Positions 1 through 11,500 of a DNA stretch of 64,000 nucleotides are shown here, piece after piece. How positions within the stretch are numbered: the first letter of the stretch is position 1; each line of letters starts with the position of its first letter. The DNA is from Trifolium pratense (Eukaryota; Streptophyta; Magnoliopsida; Fabales; Fabaceae): NCBI RefSeq assembly GCF_020283565.1, contig NC_060062.1, positions 53,776,439-53,840,438 on the forward strand. The letters run 5' to 3'. Below the pieces are notes generated by a model. That model worked only from the letters and a program-made list of their open reading frames with translations, ran no database searches and was not told the origin of the DNA. The translations under genes and the position numbers were made by a program.

Positions 1-700
1 TTAACCCTGCTGGGAAAGCTTCATTATATACCTCTTTATTGTAGTGCAACCTGAGAGATTACAGTTTCAAACGTAGCAAGTTTGAATGAAGATTATTGAT
101 ATTCAAATTTTTCCTGTATTTACCTTCATTCTGTGAAAACATATGTCGCATATGATTTTTGGCAGTTGGAGGATCCAGATGCTGATCTTTTTTATACCAC
201 AGACTAAATTCATTTGGGCCTTTCTGTAGTTGGACTTGAAGTCCTATTATTGTATTGCTTTTTAAATGGAATGCTTTTCTTGTTATACAAGTTGTTATGT
301 TCGTAATAATTCAACATGTTCATGCATCATATACTCTGCTGTGTGCAATCTCTCGATTACTCAGCGGCCATGATATTAGAGAAAGGCAAGAAACTTAAAA
401 ATTTTGTGCACAAATATGTGGCATTTGTTTATTTTGGTTTGTCAGGGTTTCTGTACCATGATTGTAATCAGGATAGAGAATAACAATGTTGGTACTTTTG
501 TAGTTCTTATGAGGTCTTAAGATCTGATGAAACTTTGATAGAATCTTCTTACCATGTTCATTAGAAGCAGATTAGATTTGTCATGGTAATAGGCTGCTTC
601 CACTTGGAGTGTTGTTGACACTATACCAGGTTGAGCTGTTTTTTTTATAAACTTTGTTTACTTTAAACTCACCAAGTCAGTACGGTGGTTTCATTTTTAG

Positions 701-974
701 ACAAGTTTCGCGGTCTCCTCATAGCAAGCGTACTCAGCGCAGGCATTCTCCCTATTCTTCTCTTGATAATTCCAGGTTTGTTGCCATTAAGTTACTCATG
801 TTTAAGGTTTATATTTTTGAGACAAACTTCCATCATCATAGCATATAAGCTTCTCAGGTGAATTTGTCCGGTTTCCCATTTACATTAAGTGGTGCCCTGT
901 TTATTTACTGTGTTTCCTTTTTATGCAGGGGAAGAAGGTCAAGATCCAGATCACCTGGTCGGCGGCGTAGGTGA
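701..974 (+). CDS. 3' end of an RS-domain (SR-type) splicing factor gene, last two exons
   Basis: Two exons can be read: 701-775 (after acceptor TTTTTAG, ending TCCAG before GTTTG) and 929-974 (after ATGCAG, ending in TGA at 972-974). The joined frame gives an Arg/Ser-rich tail with SRSP, RRHSP and a final RSRSRSPGRRRR. Such RS tails are typical of SR splicing factors and related RNA-binding proteins, which act in the nucleus in spliceosome assembly. The RRM part lies upstream of the window; positions 1-700 appear to be intron with no RS-like codons. The subfamily cannot be decided from 40 residues. Long introns and alternative last exons are common in SR genes. Confidence 0.7.
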
Positions 975-2295
975 ATGGCGAGGACAGCTGTTGATGTTCT
1001 ACCAGGTTCTTACAAGAGAACATAGATTTAGAAGATGGGATAAGATTGCGATGTGTGGTCTTTGAAAAGAACTATCATTGAGGATCTATTAAGTGATGAC
1101 TAGTAGGTTCAACATAAAGATACAGTTGCTTTTCTGATCTGTTACTGTTCTTTGGGAAGAACTGGTACAAAACTGGTAGAGTTGGATGTGTATGTATTAT
1201 GTCTTAATTTGTTGTAAAGAAACTTGAAAAATCTAAGCTTAATCTTTGATGGAATTATGTATTTAAATTCCATCAATATTATAGTTCCTAGTGACAAATT
1301 CAATATCATAATCCAAATTTTGCCTATTGTATTAGCGGAACGATTCCAATAACTTATTTCATTAAATTGGTTTGCTGCCCATTTCTCATACTTTCCCCCT
1401 CTTTCTGCTGCTTGACTGATACTCAATCCAATTCGCAAATAGTGAATAGATGAGTTGAGTAGTGGATCATGGCTCTCTCTCTCTCTCTCTGAGGGTAAGG
1501 GGGAATACAAGGGGAACGGTGATTTGGGTACACATTAATGTTAAAGTGGCATGCTCATTTTTCAAATTGCAGGGTATGACGAAGCTTATGATTTTCGTCT
1601 GAGCACATTCCGAGGACGAGGATTTGAGTAGCAACGACTTCTTTTACATATTTTTATATTTGTGTGAAACTGGACTGGCCTTGGATTTGTGTGCCAACTT
1701 GTTTTGATATAAAAAGCTGAATTATCTTCATTTGGATTTCTATGTATATAATCCCATCAATAGATGCCATACGAACATGATCCAAATTTTGCTGAAATGT
1801 GTTCTTAAATCATTTTCTTCTCCGTGTTTTCCCCTTCCTTCAGGCCTCGGATTGGATAGCAGTATTGGTACTGTCACACTGTTCATAAGTATGCAGTGAA
1901 TTATGCAGTACGCAATGTTGTTGAGGGAATCCATAACTATTTTTCAGCACAAATAAGGAATTAAGGATTGAAAATTTGGTGGATATTCATGCTTGTCACA
2001 CATCCATGTATATTTTTTTTTTGAAGAAATCCTTGTCTACAAAATCAAGTAGTTAATGATCAAATTGTTAAGAACAATTTTGATCAAATTTTACTTATCT
2101 TATGTTCTGAGTTAACACAAAAATAATAATAAAAATTCAGCATGGCTCCTTTGTTTCTAGGTTGCAAATATGCATGGGTCCTTTGTTTATCCCCATTATT
2201 TATTTCCTCTATGTATGCATTGGGATTGACCACGTTAACTTAGATTTGACTCTTTGAAGCTTGTTTATACTTTTTTATTTGTACTTTTTTTTAAG
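975..2295. other. 3' UTR and intergenic DNA after the RS-domain gene
   Basis: No convincing exon is seen. There is a short (CT)n run at 1472-1490 and AT-rich unique-looking sequence. The open frames here on the minus strand have no recognisable domain and I treat them as chance. Confidence 0.5.
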
Positions 2296-2473
2296 GGTCA
2301 TGTTAACATGTGCCCTAAGGGCACATGATAAGATACCTAAATATAGAAATTTAGCATTTAATGATACAAAATATTAAATGTTAAAAGAGTTGATTACACA
2401 ATTTTTCAGAGTATATTTCCACATTTATCTCATTAAAATGTGTCTCAAGGGCACAAGTTAACATTTTGCTTTT
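2296..2473. repeat. Short MITE-like element with inverted ends
   Basis: The left end reads ATGTTAACATGTGCCCTAAG and the right end is its approximate inverse (CAAGGGCACAAGTTAACAT), enclosing an AT-rich core. The inverted ends and small size fit a MITE. No clear target duplication was found. Confidence 0.5.
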
Positions 2474-2836
2474 TTTAATATAGTAGTAGTATTGCAGCTA
2501 TACTATAAAGAAAATAGAGCCAGCTTTGACTTTTGACTACTAGCTTATAATGTCTTGTATCTGAAATTCAATTTTTTTCTCTATATATTCAATTCAACTC
2601 TTTCAAGTTTCAACTTCCGTGAAAACATTGGAGGAAGATGAAGCTAAAGTTAACGTGCTTGTGACGTCAAACCTCACATGTCTTAGTAGTGGCCTAGTGG
2701 CTTTGTTTGTTAATATTGCATTTCTTTCTTTCAGTTAAAGTATCACTTCTTTTCTGTTCTCATTTAATAACTCATCAAGAGTTGACAAAAACAAGAGGTA
2801 ACACAATTTTCTCACTAATACAATTACAAACAAACC

Positions 2837-5800
2837 ATGAAGGTTTGTTTCATTTCCCTTTTCTCTTATTTCCATTCTTCATTGTCTTTCAAAAAACCTT
2901 GTTTTCCATCATAACATGTTATCTTTCTTGCATTTGATTAACAGGTATTTCATGTGGAGCTTTGGTCGATTTGGCTATCTGGGTTTGTTTTGATACTACT
3001 CTCTCTATATGCAACACAAAGATTACCTTCACTCAACAATGATGACTACAGAATTTTCAAGCTCAAGAAAATTGATGTTTTGTATTCAAGAAATCTTAGC
3101 ATTACCATATTCACATCTCCTAAGCCTTTTATGGACTCTATTGGGACCAGACAATCACATGCTGTTCGGTCTTGGCTGGCTCTGTCTCCATTTGTTAATG
3201 TTGTTTTGTATAGCCAACACCCTTCTGTTGCCTCCTTTGCAAATGCTTTTGATTCCGGCCGAGTTTTAGTTGATACTGACATCGATTTCAGGTAAGCAAA
3301 CTGCCTTGATGTATGTTATTCATGAATTTGTAGTAGCGGTAGTGGTTGTGTTTATGCTGCGAACCTTGTTTTTGCGGTAAAATACAGACAAATGTGACCA
3401 ATGCTACCGTAATTGCATTTTTTATACTGTCGCAGAGAATTCTAAAACCTTGATATTGCAGCTGCAATTGTGCTGCGGACCACAATTTAGAACTATGATA
3501 GAAATTGCTAGTCTAGTGGTGGTACGATTGCTCTTCTTTTTATATGTGATTGACAAATTTAGATTTTGAATGCACAAAATAGTACTAAATAAAAATTGGT
3601 TAAGATGGATCCTTTTATGTTATGCAAGACAAAGAACATCATAACATTCTATGTTTTTTTTGTTTATAACCAGCTTCCTTGGCAGTCCTTTTTTCCATTC
3701 CATGATTGCGAAATCACGTTCATTCCCATCAGAAATATTTGTTATCGTTGATCCTGAAACAGTTATTCTTTCTGGATTCATCTCCACCCTAAATCATGTC
3801 TATGAACTCGACCGCGATTGGCTTCTCTTTGCTTCACCTCAAAATGTATCTCACTTGGATAATACAAAAAATGTGAAGATTCAAGAGGTATGAAAAATCT
3901 TCCAAAGGTCTCAGAGAATGTACAAAATGCTAACATTTACACACTCAACAAACTCTATATTGAATTGTTCCATATTCTTCTGCTGCAGAAAGTACTACAA
4001 CAGAATTTGCAGCGGAATTATTGTTATAATGCAGAAAGAATGCTCCTGGCATGGAATAACAAGGATATGCCTCTACATAATGGAGTTCTTCCTCCTTTCG
4101 TCTATGGTAAAGGTACTGTTGATACGGTTTAGGGTTAATGTTGTTATCTGGACAGTAGTATTTAAAAACAAGTCGTACACTGTAAATTCTAAGCTTGAAA
4201 TAATAGAAATGAACTACAACCGCTCTGTGGCCGGAGACATAGGCACAATTAGGCGAACTTCGTTATTAAACATCATGTGTTCATTGTTTGCTCTTTTCAT
4301 ATGTTTATTCTTTTGAACCGGGGTTGCTGTTCTAACAGGTACACACAACAATTGGATAATTCACGAAGCTATTTCATCTGAGTTTAGGTTTGTGTTTGAT
4401 GCTAGTTGGACCATCACAAGTTTTCGTATGAATAATGCTACATTTGAGAATTCATCTGCCTTAGATATTGAAAATAGAAATTGGGAATACATCGGAAACT
4501 CACATTTAGGAGCAAACTATGGCTCATTCTTCTATAGTGAAGCTAATTACTCAAACCTACCAAAACTTTTGATATGTAAAAACAAGTACATTATGGTTGA
4601 CACCAAGAAAAACATCGTGTATCCAATTCGACACCGAGGTGGAGTGAACCTGTTGAAGGAAAATACAAAGCATTGTATTGATAATCAGAAATCAGTTACT
4701 GAAATGTTGGATTGTTCTGTCAAGGATCAGATGAAAATTCCAGAATCTTTGGAGCTTCCATTTTCCTTAGAATCACTTCTGTCTATCACTGCTGATAGAA
4801 ATAAAACAATTGTTCTTACAGTTTCTGGTTATAGTTACAAGGATATGCTCATGAGTTGGGTTTGCAGATTAAGGAAATTGTCCATAGAAAATTTTATTGT
4901 ATATGCACTCGATCAGGAAACGTATCAATTCTCCATCTTGCAGGTATATTCTGTCTTAATTTCTCTGCAAAAATAATATTTCTTAAAGTACTCGGTTAAT
5001 TCACAGCTAGCGTGCACGCCAATCTGTCCGCTTTTCCCAATAAAAATAATGAAATATACAAAATATAAGCTCAAAATATTAATTACAAAATAAATACAGG
5101 CGATGTACTATTCTTATTTACATCATATGATACAGCTATCTTATCAATTCTTCTCACACTTTTTGCTATGGCAGGGAATTCCAGTTTTCAAAGGTCCAAT
5201 AGCTCCAAGTAATATTAGTTTTGATAACTGCCACTTTGGAACAAAGTGCTTCCAAAGAGTTACAAAAGTGAAGTCAAGAATTGTTTTGAAGATACTCAAA
5301 CTAGGTTACAATGTACTACTTAGTGATGTTGATACATATTGGTTCAGAAACCCTATTCCATTGCTTCACTCCTTTGGCCCGATGGTTCTTGTAGCACAGT
5401 CTGATGAATACCAAGAACAAGGTGCTTATTCCCCCATCTCTCTCCCATTATGAAATATATATTCTATCTTCATTTAGTTTGCATGTGTACAAAACTGCTC
5501 AATTGAACACTTATTTATAAGCTAGTATTTCTATAACCAAAGAGAGAAAGTGGTTTGCTGGTTTTAATAAGCTATATTGAAGAGTTTCTTAAAATAAGCC
5601 GAAAACAACATATGAACACGCAATAACTATTTGAAACACTTATGCAAGTGTTTACCAATTGTCATAGCAGTAAAAGCTCTTTCAAGCACACCCTTTGGCG
5701 ATTTTTCTGTTCTTTTAGTCCCTCTTTTACAAAGATTTTATTTTCAATTGTTTCATTTGTGCAGGACCAATAAACTTACCAAGACGTTTGAACTCTGGCT

Positions 5801-6180
5801 TCTATTATGCTCATTCGGATTATCAAACAATTGCAGCCATAGAGAAAGTAGTGAAGCATGCAGAAACTTCAGGCTTATCTGAGCAACCAAGCTTCTATGA
5901 CATATTATGCGGAGAAGGAGGAACCTACCGTGTCGGCAATAGCAAATGTGTGGAACCGGAAACAAACGTGACAGTACATTTCTTAGACAGAAACCTTTTT
6001 CCAAACGGTGCATACCAAAACCTGTGGCAAGAAAAAAATGTCAAAGCAGCATGTTTAAACAATGGATGTTATATTATTCACAACAATTGGATTAGTGGAA
6101 GGCTAAAGAAACTTACGCGCCAAGTTTCGTCAGGTTTATGGGAGTATGATCCTAGTACAAGAATGTGTCTGCAAAGCTAG
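2837..6180 (+). CDS. GT77 nucleotide-diphospho-sugar transferase, RAY1-like (beta-arabinofuranosyltransferase)
   Basis: Seven exons join in frame to 652 codons: 2837-2842, 2945-3291, 3674-3887, 3989-4112, 4339-4943, 5175-5421 and 5765-6180. Exon 1 is only ATG AAG before donor GTTTGT; the following 102-bp intron ends CAG and the next exon continues VFHVELW. Residues 7-25 form one hydrophobic segment followed by LYATQRLPS, a type II Golgi anchor. The C-terminal half is a Nucleotid_trans (PF03407, GT77) domain with the DVD metal/nucleotide-sugar motif in LLSDVDTYWFRNP at about residues 483-485. The N-terminal half (ITIFTSPKPF, DTDIDF, FVIVDPETV) also looks like a glycosyltransferase fold. RAY1 in Arabidopsis adds arabinofuranose to cell-wall glycans; assigning that substrate here is inference. 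All splice phases agree, so the gene looks intact. Confidence 0.87.
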
Positions 6181-6654
6181 CATAGTATCGAACCACAGGA
6201 TCTGGATTTCCTGCAGCCAGAAAAGCACGCATTTTTACGCAGTAAATGATCTCGGGCGTTAATCTGAGATTAAACGGTTTAGATTACAGTATATCAAAAT
6301 CAGTTTTAAACAACCTCAACCGTTAATTTGATATCCAACGGTTATGGTCATAAACTGCTTGGCGCAGTTACTGTACTATATCCTAATCTCAAACCATGGA
6401 GATAATAACAAGGAATAGTTTATTCCTTCTTATCCATTCTAGGAAGTTTTTGTTCGTATCTCGTAAGACTATAAGCAAAAGCCAATCCTTTCCCTTTGTC
6501 TTCACTTGTACCAACCCTTGAAAACATCACCAAACCATTTGAGAAAATATTAAATTAAAAATCAGCCGGCCGTAGTAAACTAAGAAGAAGTCTTTAAATG
6601 CTATTCACATTGTTAGCATTACATTCTCTACCTAACATCACATTGTGAAAGTAT
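6181..6654. other. Spacer between the GT77 gene and the PADRE gene
   Basis: This holds the 3' UTR of the glycosyltransferase and the promoter/leader of the next gene. Positions 6240-6370 carry an imperfect inverted sequence (AAACGGTTTAGATTACAG against AACCGTTAATTTGATATCC) like a small repeat. No gene is seen. Confidence 0.4.
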
Positions 6655-6699
6655 ATGATGAAACAATTAGATTGCATAACTTTGAATTTTATGCTATGC
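6655..6699 (+). promoter_or_regulatory. Possible upstream ORF overlapping the PADRE start
   Basis: Two tandem ATGs at 6655 and 6658 open a 14-codon frame ending in TGA at 6697-6699. That stop overlaps the ATG at 6696 of the main ORF in another frame. If the mRNA includes this region it could lower translation of the downstream gene; the transcript start is not known. Confidence 0.3.
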
Positions 6700-7394
6700 T
6701 GAAGCGCGTGGCTCACTCGTTAGGACTCAAAGATCACACTGATAACAAAAGCTCCAGAATCAAGAAGAAAGGAAACAAAGGACACAAGGATCATCATCAA
6801 TTCAGTTCAAAATCAAAGGATTTTGTTGTTAGAATAGCTCGCGGAGCTGGACAACAAGATGTTTATAACCACGCGGTTCCTGTTTACATGTTGATGACAA
6901 AGTATCCAGGTATGTGTGTAGCTAGTCCAGATGTTTTCAAATCTCCTCACCAATCTGTGTTATGGAAAGAAGACCTTTTGCTTCCTGGTCATAAGTATAT
7001 CTTAATATCTTTCAAAGATGTCGATAAGCTCAAAAGAAAGCATCAAAAGAAAGATCAAACCAAAGAGACTAATGAGCTGGTGGAGAGAGAGAAACTTGAT
7101 ACAAAATCTAAGTCTCCTAGAGGAGACAAACACAAAGAGGTAGATGGTGTTGTAGAGGGTTTGAAAGTGAGAACAAAGATGAATGAACCTATGATGGTGG
7201 ATGGAGAAGTTTTAGAGGACTCTTTTATGTATGCAAAGAAATTTTATAATCCTAAGGAGAAGCCAAACAAACCTTTAAGAAAAAGAGGATTGAGACCAAA
7301 GAAAACTTTTGTACCACCTTTTCCAAAGACAAGACAATTTAGAAGTTTGGGTTGGAAACCTAGTCTTCCAACTGTGAAGGAAGTCTCACAATGA
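6696..7394 (+). CDS. DUF4228 / PADRE-domain protein
   Basis: A single open exon encodes 232 residues. The frame is open upstream to a stop at 6633-6635, and 6696 is its first ATG. Residues about 43-108 fit the plant PADRE (DUF4228) domain: FVVRIARGAG, then a VPVYMLMTKYPGMCVASPDVF segment and the hallmark LLLPGHKYILISF. The N-terminus is basic (RIKKKGNKGHKDHH) and the C-terminal half is Lys-rich with PKEKPNKPLRKRGLRPKK, suggesting nuclear location. PADRE proteins are a plant-specific family often induced by pathogens and stress; their biochemical role is unknown. It could have an additional 5' non-coding exon. Nothing shows a functional link to its neighbours. Confidence 0.72.
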   Translation: MLKRVAHSLGLKDHTDNKSSRIKKKGNKGHKDHHQFSSKSKDFVVRIARGAGQQDVYNHAVPVYMLMTKYPGMCVASPDVFKSPHQSVLWKEDLLLPGHKYILISFKDVDKLKRKHQKKDQTKETNELVEREKLDTKSKSPRGDKHKEVDGVVEGLKVRTKMNEPMMVDGEVLEDSFMYAKKFYNPKEKPNKPLRKRGLRPKKTFVPPFPKTRQFRSLGWKPSLPTVKEVSQ

Positions 7395-7397
7395 TTT

Positions 7398-7513
7398 TGT
7401 ATATTGGTTTTTTGTTATACTTTTTTCCATAACTCTTTGTTTTGTGTCGGTGTCGTGTATATTGGTTTATTGTTATACTTTTTTCCATAACTCTTTGTTT
7501 TTTGTCAGTGTCG
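7398..7513. repeat. Two-copy tandem repeat, 58-bp unit
   Basis: TGTATATTGGTTT recurs at 7398 and 7456, and the 58-bp units match at nearly all positions, differing at a few bases. It lies directly in the 3' UTR of the PADRE gene. Confidence 0.8.
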
Positions 7514-8547
7514 TGTTGGTGTCTGACACTGGACATGCCTTCAATCAGAAGTGTCAGAGCTACATAGACTATGTGTGTCACTTCTTTGTGGATTGAATAG
7601 ATAGATAGTGTTACTTTACATCTTGTTAATAAAATCTACATTTTCCACCCCCCCGTTTTTTTTTTTTCCTGTAATACAGATCTTATTCATACACATGGAA
7701 CTTTTGTATATATTAGAGAGAAGAAAAAGGGGTAGGTTAAGGTGAATTTGGCTCCTCCAAAGTGAATAGTTGGTAAAGTGAAATAATAGGTGGTTGATGT
7801 TTCAATCATCCATGATTTGTTATGTACATGCATATAATACAAAACATTGATTTTTCATCCATCGATGATATAATCTTATTTTTAAGGAGCTGAATCCGAT
7901 TAAAGAATGTTTCAAATTGAATATAAAAATAAGTTCCATTGTTTAAGTTTCACAAACCAAATGTTCACTGCAAACGTAAGTTAATCCGGTTGATTAGAAT
8001 TCAACTCAGATCCCATAGAGATTTGCGTACGAATTCCGCCACCAACGTGAATAGCTCTCGGGACCCAACTCACCTAAATTATTTTATATAAAATTAAAAA
8101 GACCCCAAAGGTTCACCATGTTAAATAAAATAATCTGAAGACGAAGCTTTTTTGTCTTCTAACCACTAAATACTCACTCCTGTAGTACCAAAGAATGTTT
8201 CAACCAGAGGATTTTAAGCACAGAAAAGAAAAACCAAAATGATTAAAATGAATTTATTAAGTACATACATTGAAACTTTTTCTCAATATTTTCTCTGAAC
8301 TTTCATCCTTCAAAGTCTAAAGATTGCTATATTATTTCAACTTAGCTAGAGAAAAGTAACATGTCTACAATTTCTTCATTCTCAATTTCAATCATAGTCT
8401 TGACATAGAAACCAAACACCAAAAATTTCATCCCTTGCCAATGTTCTCCGAATTTCACCACAAATAACAATCTCAAGATGGGGCTAGTGAATTGAATTAA
8501 GTAACCACATACATATAACTTGTTTTTTATATCTTGGAAATGCACAC
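7514..8547. other. Convergent 3' UTRs and AT-rich spacer
   Basis: This separates the PADRE gene (+) from PHT2;1 (-). The part next to 8548 would be the PHT2;1 3' UTR; TTTATT on the plus strand near 8250 is AATAAA on the minus strand. No further gene is seen. Confidence 0.45.
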
Positions 8548-11500
8548 TCAAAAAACATTAGACAAAAGCTTCGTCAAAATCCACGTGTAAATCACCGATA
8601 AGGTAGCGCCAACCGGAATAGTAACTGCCCATGAAGCGCAAATCTCCTTCACAGTTTCTGATCTAACACTGTTAAGTCCCCTCGCGAATCCAACTCCCAT
8701 TACTGCACCAACTAGTGTATGTGTTGCTGATATCGGTAGCCCTAGCTTAGAAGCAAACAGAACCACTGAAGCAGCCGCAAACTCGGCTGCAAATCCTCTC
8801 GTTGGTGTAAGTTCTGTAATTTTCTTTCCAATTGTAGCTATCACTCTATAACCCCACATCATTAGCCCGGCAACAATTCCAAATCCACCCCATGCAAGAA
8901 CATCAATCGGAATAACTATCTCGGCTCCTTTTGCAGCGCCTTGTAGAATAGCTAGAGCAGCGGCCAATGGACCTATCGCATTGGAGACATCGTTTCCACC
9001 GTGAGCAAATGACATGAAACACGCTGATAAAACTTGCATGTAGCCGAAAACTCCATAAACTATTTCAAGTTGAGCACCCTTAGGACCTGTAATATCAGAG
9101 AAGAAGCCTATGTTTTGATGGGCAGTGTCATCATCTTTTGGCTCAGATTGTGTAGTATTTGGCTTATCTAGAAGATGTCCGAGTTGTTTTCTGATAGTTC
9201 TATTAACCAGGAAAGCGCCGACGGTTCCACAGGCTAATGCCTGGCTTAGAGCTATAGGAAAGGTCTTGCTAAGAGGGAATGCAGAAAATGAAATTCCGGT
9301 TACACCGAGAAATACAGCAATTGGTGCTGATGCAGCTGCTGCTTGTCCTGGGTTATTTGCACTGTATACAAACTGTATGGTTGAAAAAGATTAGTAGTTG
9401 AATGAGAATGAATTTAACATATCTGTTTCGATTAACAGTTTAATTAAGCGTTCATAGCATATACATTTTTCATATACGTGTCTATGTATAAACGATTTAA
9501 ATAATAAAAGATAAAATAAAGTCTTATTGTTTCATATAAGCTCCCGCGAAAAGCAGAGGTTGACGAAGATCCGAAAGTCCATTTTTTATTACCTCCCTGG
9601 GTTTATTAAGCTGTTTTCATAGGTAGCTTATAAAAATAAGCTAATATCAACTTATGTATACGCCGTAAGCTGTTTTTATAAACTCTCCCGAGCAGTATCT
9701 CAAGAGCTTATGTTAGTAGATAAGCTCACATAAGTCGATCCAAACAGGTCTCCACTTAATAGATAACCCTGAAGTAAGGATGAAGTACATGCCGATCGAG
9801 AAGAAACAAATGTTGCATTAAAGAGCTTACCCTTCGGATGCATTTGTAGACGAGAAATGAGACTGCTGCTCCCAATAGAGGCGAGAAAATCCATGAAGAA
9901 ATCACTCTAGCCAATGAACCCCAGAAAACAGCACCAGCACCTCCATACACTAGGCCAAACCCTACCATTGCTCCTACTATACAATGTGTAGTAGATACCG
10001 GCCAACCATAATATGATGCAAACTGCATATCACAAAACATAAGTAGGTGATTAAGTTCATCGGATTCATATAATGAAAGCATAGTTTTTATTCATTTTTT
10101 TCTGTTGTTTGAACATAAGCATTCTCTAGAAATGGGGTCATAACAATATAATCAATTTTAGCCTTAGTTAATTTTATAGAATCAATTAATTCAAAATCAA
10201 ATTTTATTACTGCATAACCAAACACACATATCAGTAATGATTTGCTCTTCTGCTGAAGTTTTCAAATGGGATCATAAGTCATAACAATACCAATATAGAG
10301 GCCAATTTTAATTCCCACTTTGAAAATTTTCAATCTGGCTTTGTAAGTATGAGCATGTTGAGATTACTGTTATACACAATTTAAATTGCGGTTGCATTAT
10401 AGGTAAAAACAATTGCGGCCGTGTGGATTATTACTACGTACGAAAATTAGTTTTCATAATAACTCAGAAAACTCGATAACCAGTTACAGATAGTAAGTAC
10501 TAAGCATGTTGTTTTAACTAAACAATGAGACAAGCCTTGTCTTTGCTGATGCACATTTGAGTTCAATGTTTCCAGTTTCCTCATACACTAAAAAAAGACA
10601 ATTTTGGACGCAATTCTCAAAGAATTTTCTTAATTTATATGATGCTGTTTTTGTTTTATCCTTTTGGCCTTTACTTTCCAATGACAGCAACAAAGCAATG
10701 CATAAAAAAACAAAAATACAGATTAATTTCCATGTAGCCGCATAACATAAGCAATATCTTGATACTTAAAAAATGTACACTAAGGAACTTACCAATGTCA
10801 TAGAAATGACACGTTTCTAATGGAAAAAAAGAGAATCATGTGTTTCGTTGTCTTTGAAATTTCAGCCAGGAAATCCTACATTCCTAACCAAGGTTTTACC
10901 TTTTTACTGCGGAAAATTGTTGTCAAGAGTCCTACATCGATTGTGAGATGGTATGAATAAATGTTTGTAAGTGAGGGCAATCCTCACCTTACAAGCCCGA
11001 TTTTGTAAGGTTGAGTTAAACCCAACTCCCAATTCTAAAATGGTATCAGAGCCTCCTCCACGATCCACCAAGCTACCTGATATCAGGTTTCTGATTAGGC
11101 CACCCACCATTTATATCCGCGCACCAAGCCCAATAGTGCTGGGGTGAGGGGGTGTGTTCAGAATCCCACTCGGTTGTGAGATGGCATTGCAGTCGCAATG
11201 CAGTTGGTTGCATCTCTTCTGAGGGCAGCATATTATGGAAAATTGTGGATAAGTGCAGCCACACAGTCGCAATTGTTTTTACCTTTAATGCAACCGCAGT
11301 TGAAATTGTGAATAACAGTTGTCTCAACATGCTCATACTCACAAAACTAGATTGAAAATTTTCAAAGTGTGAACTAAAAATTGGCCTTTATATTATGCGG
11401 TAATAAAAGATTGTCAAGTGTGAAGTGATTCATGTTTGGATACATTCATCTAAAGGTGGATTAAATAATCAATTCGCAGCTAAAAACTATCTGTAGAGGT

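Noticed and set aside
1554..1632. Possible exon after CAG reading GYDEAYDFRLSTFRGRGFE then stop
   Set aside because: It could be an alternative last exon of the RS-domain gene, but phase and donor cannot be linked, so it is not annotated.
9125..9394. 89-codon plus-strand frame
   Set aside because: It is the antisense shadow of PHT2;1 exon 3.
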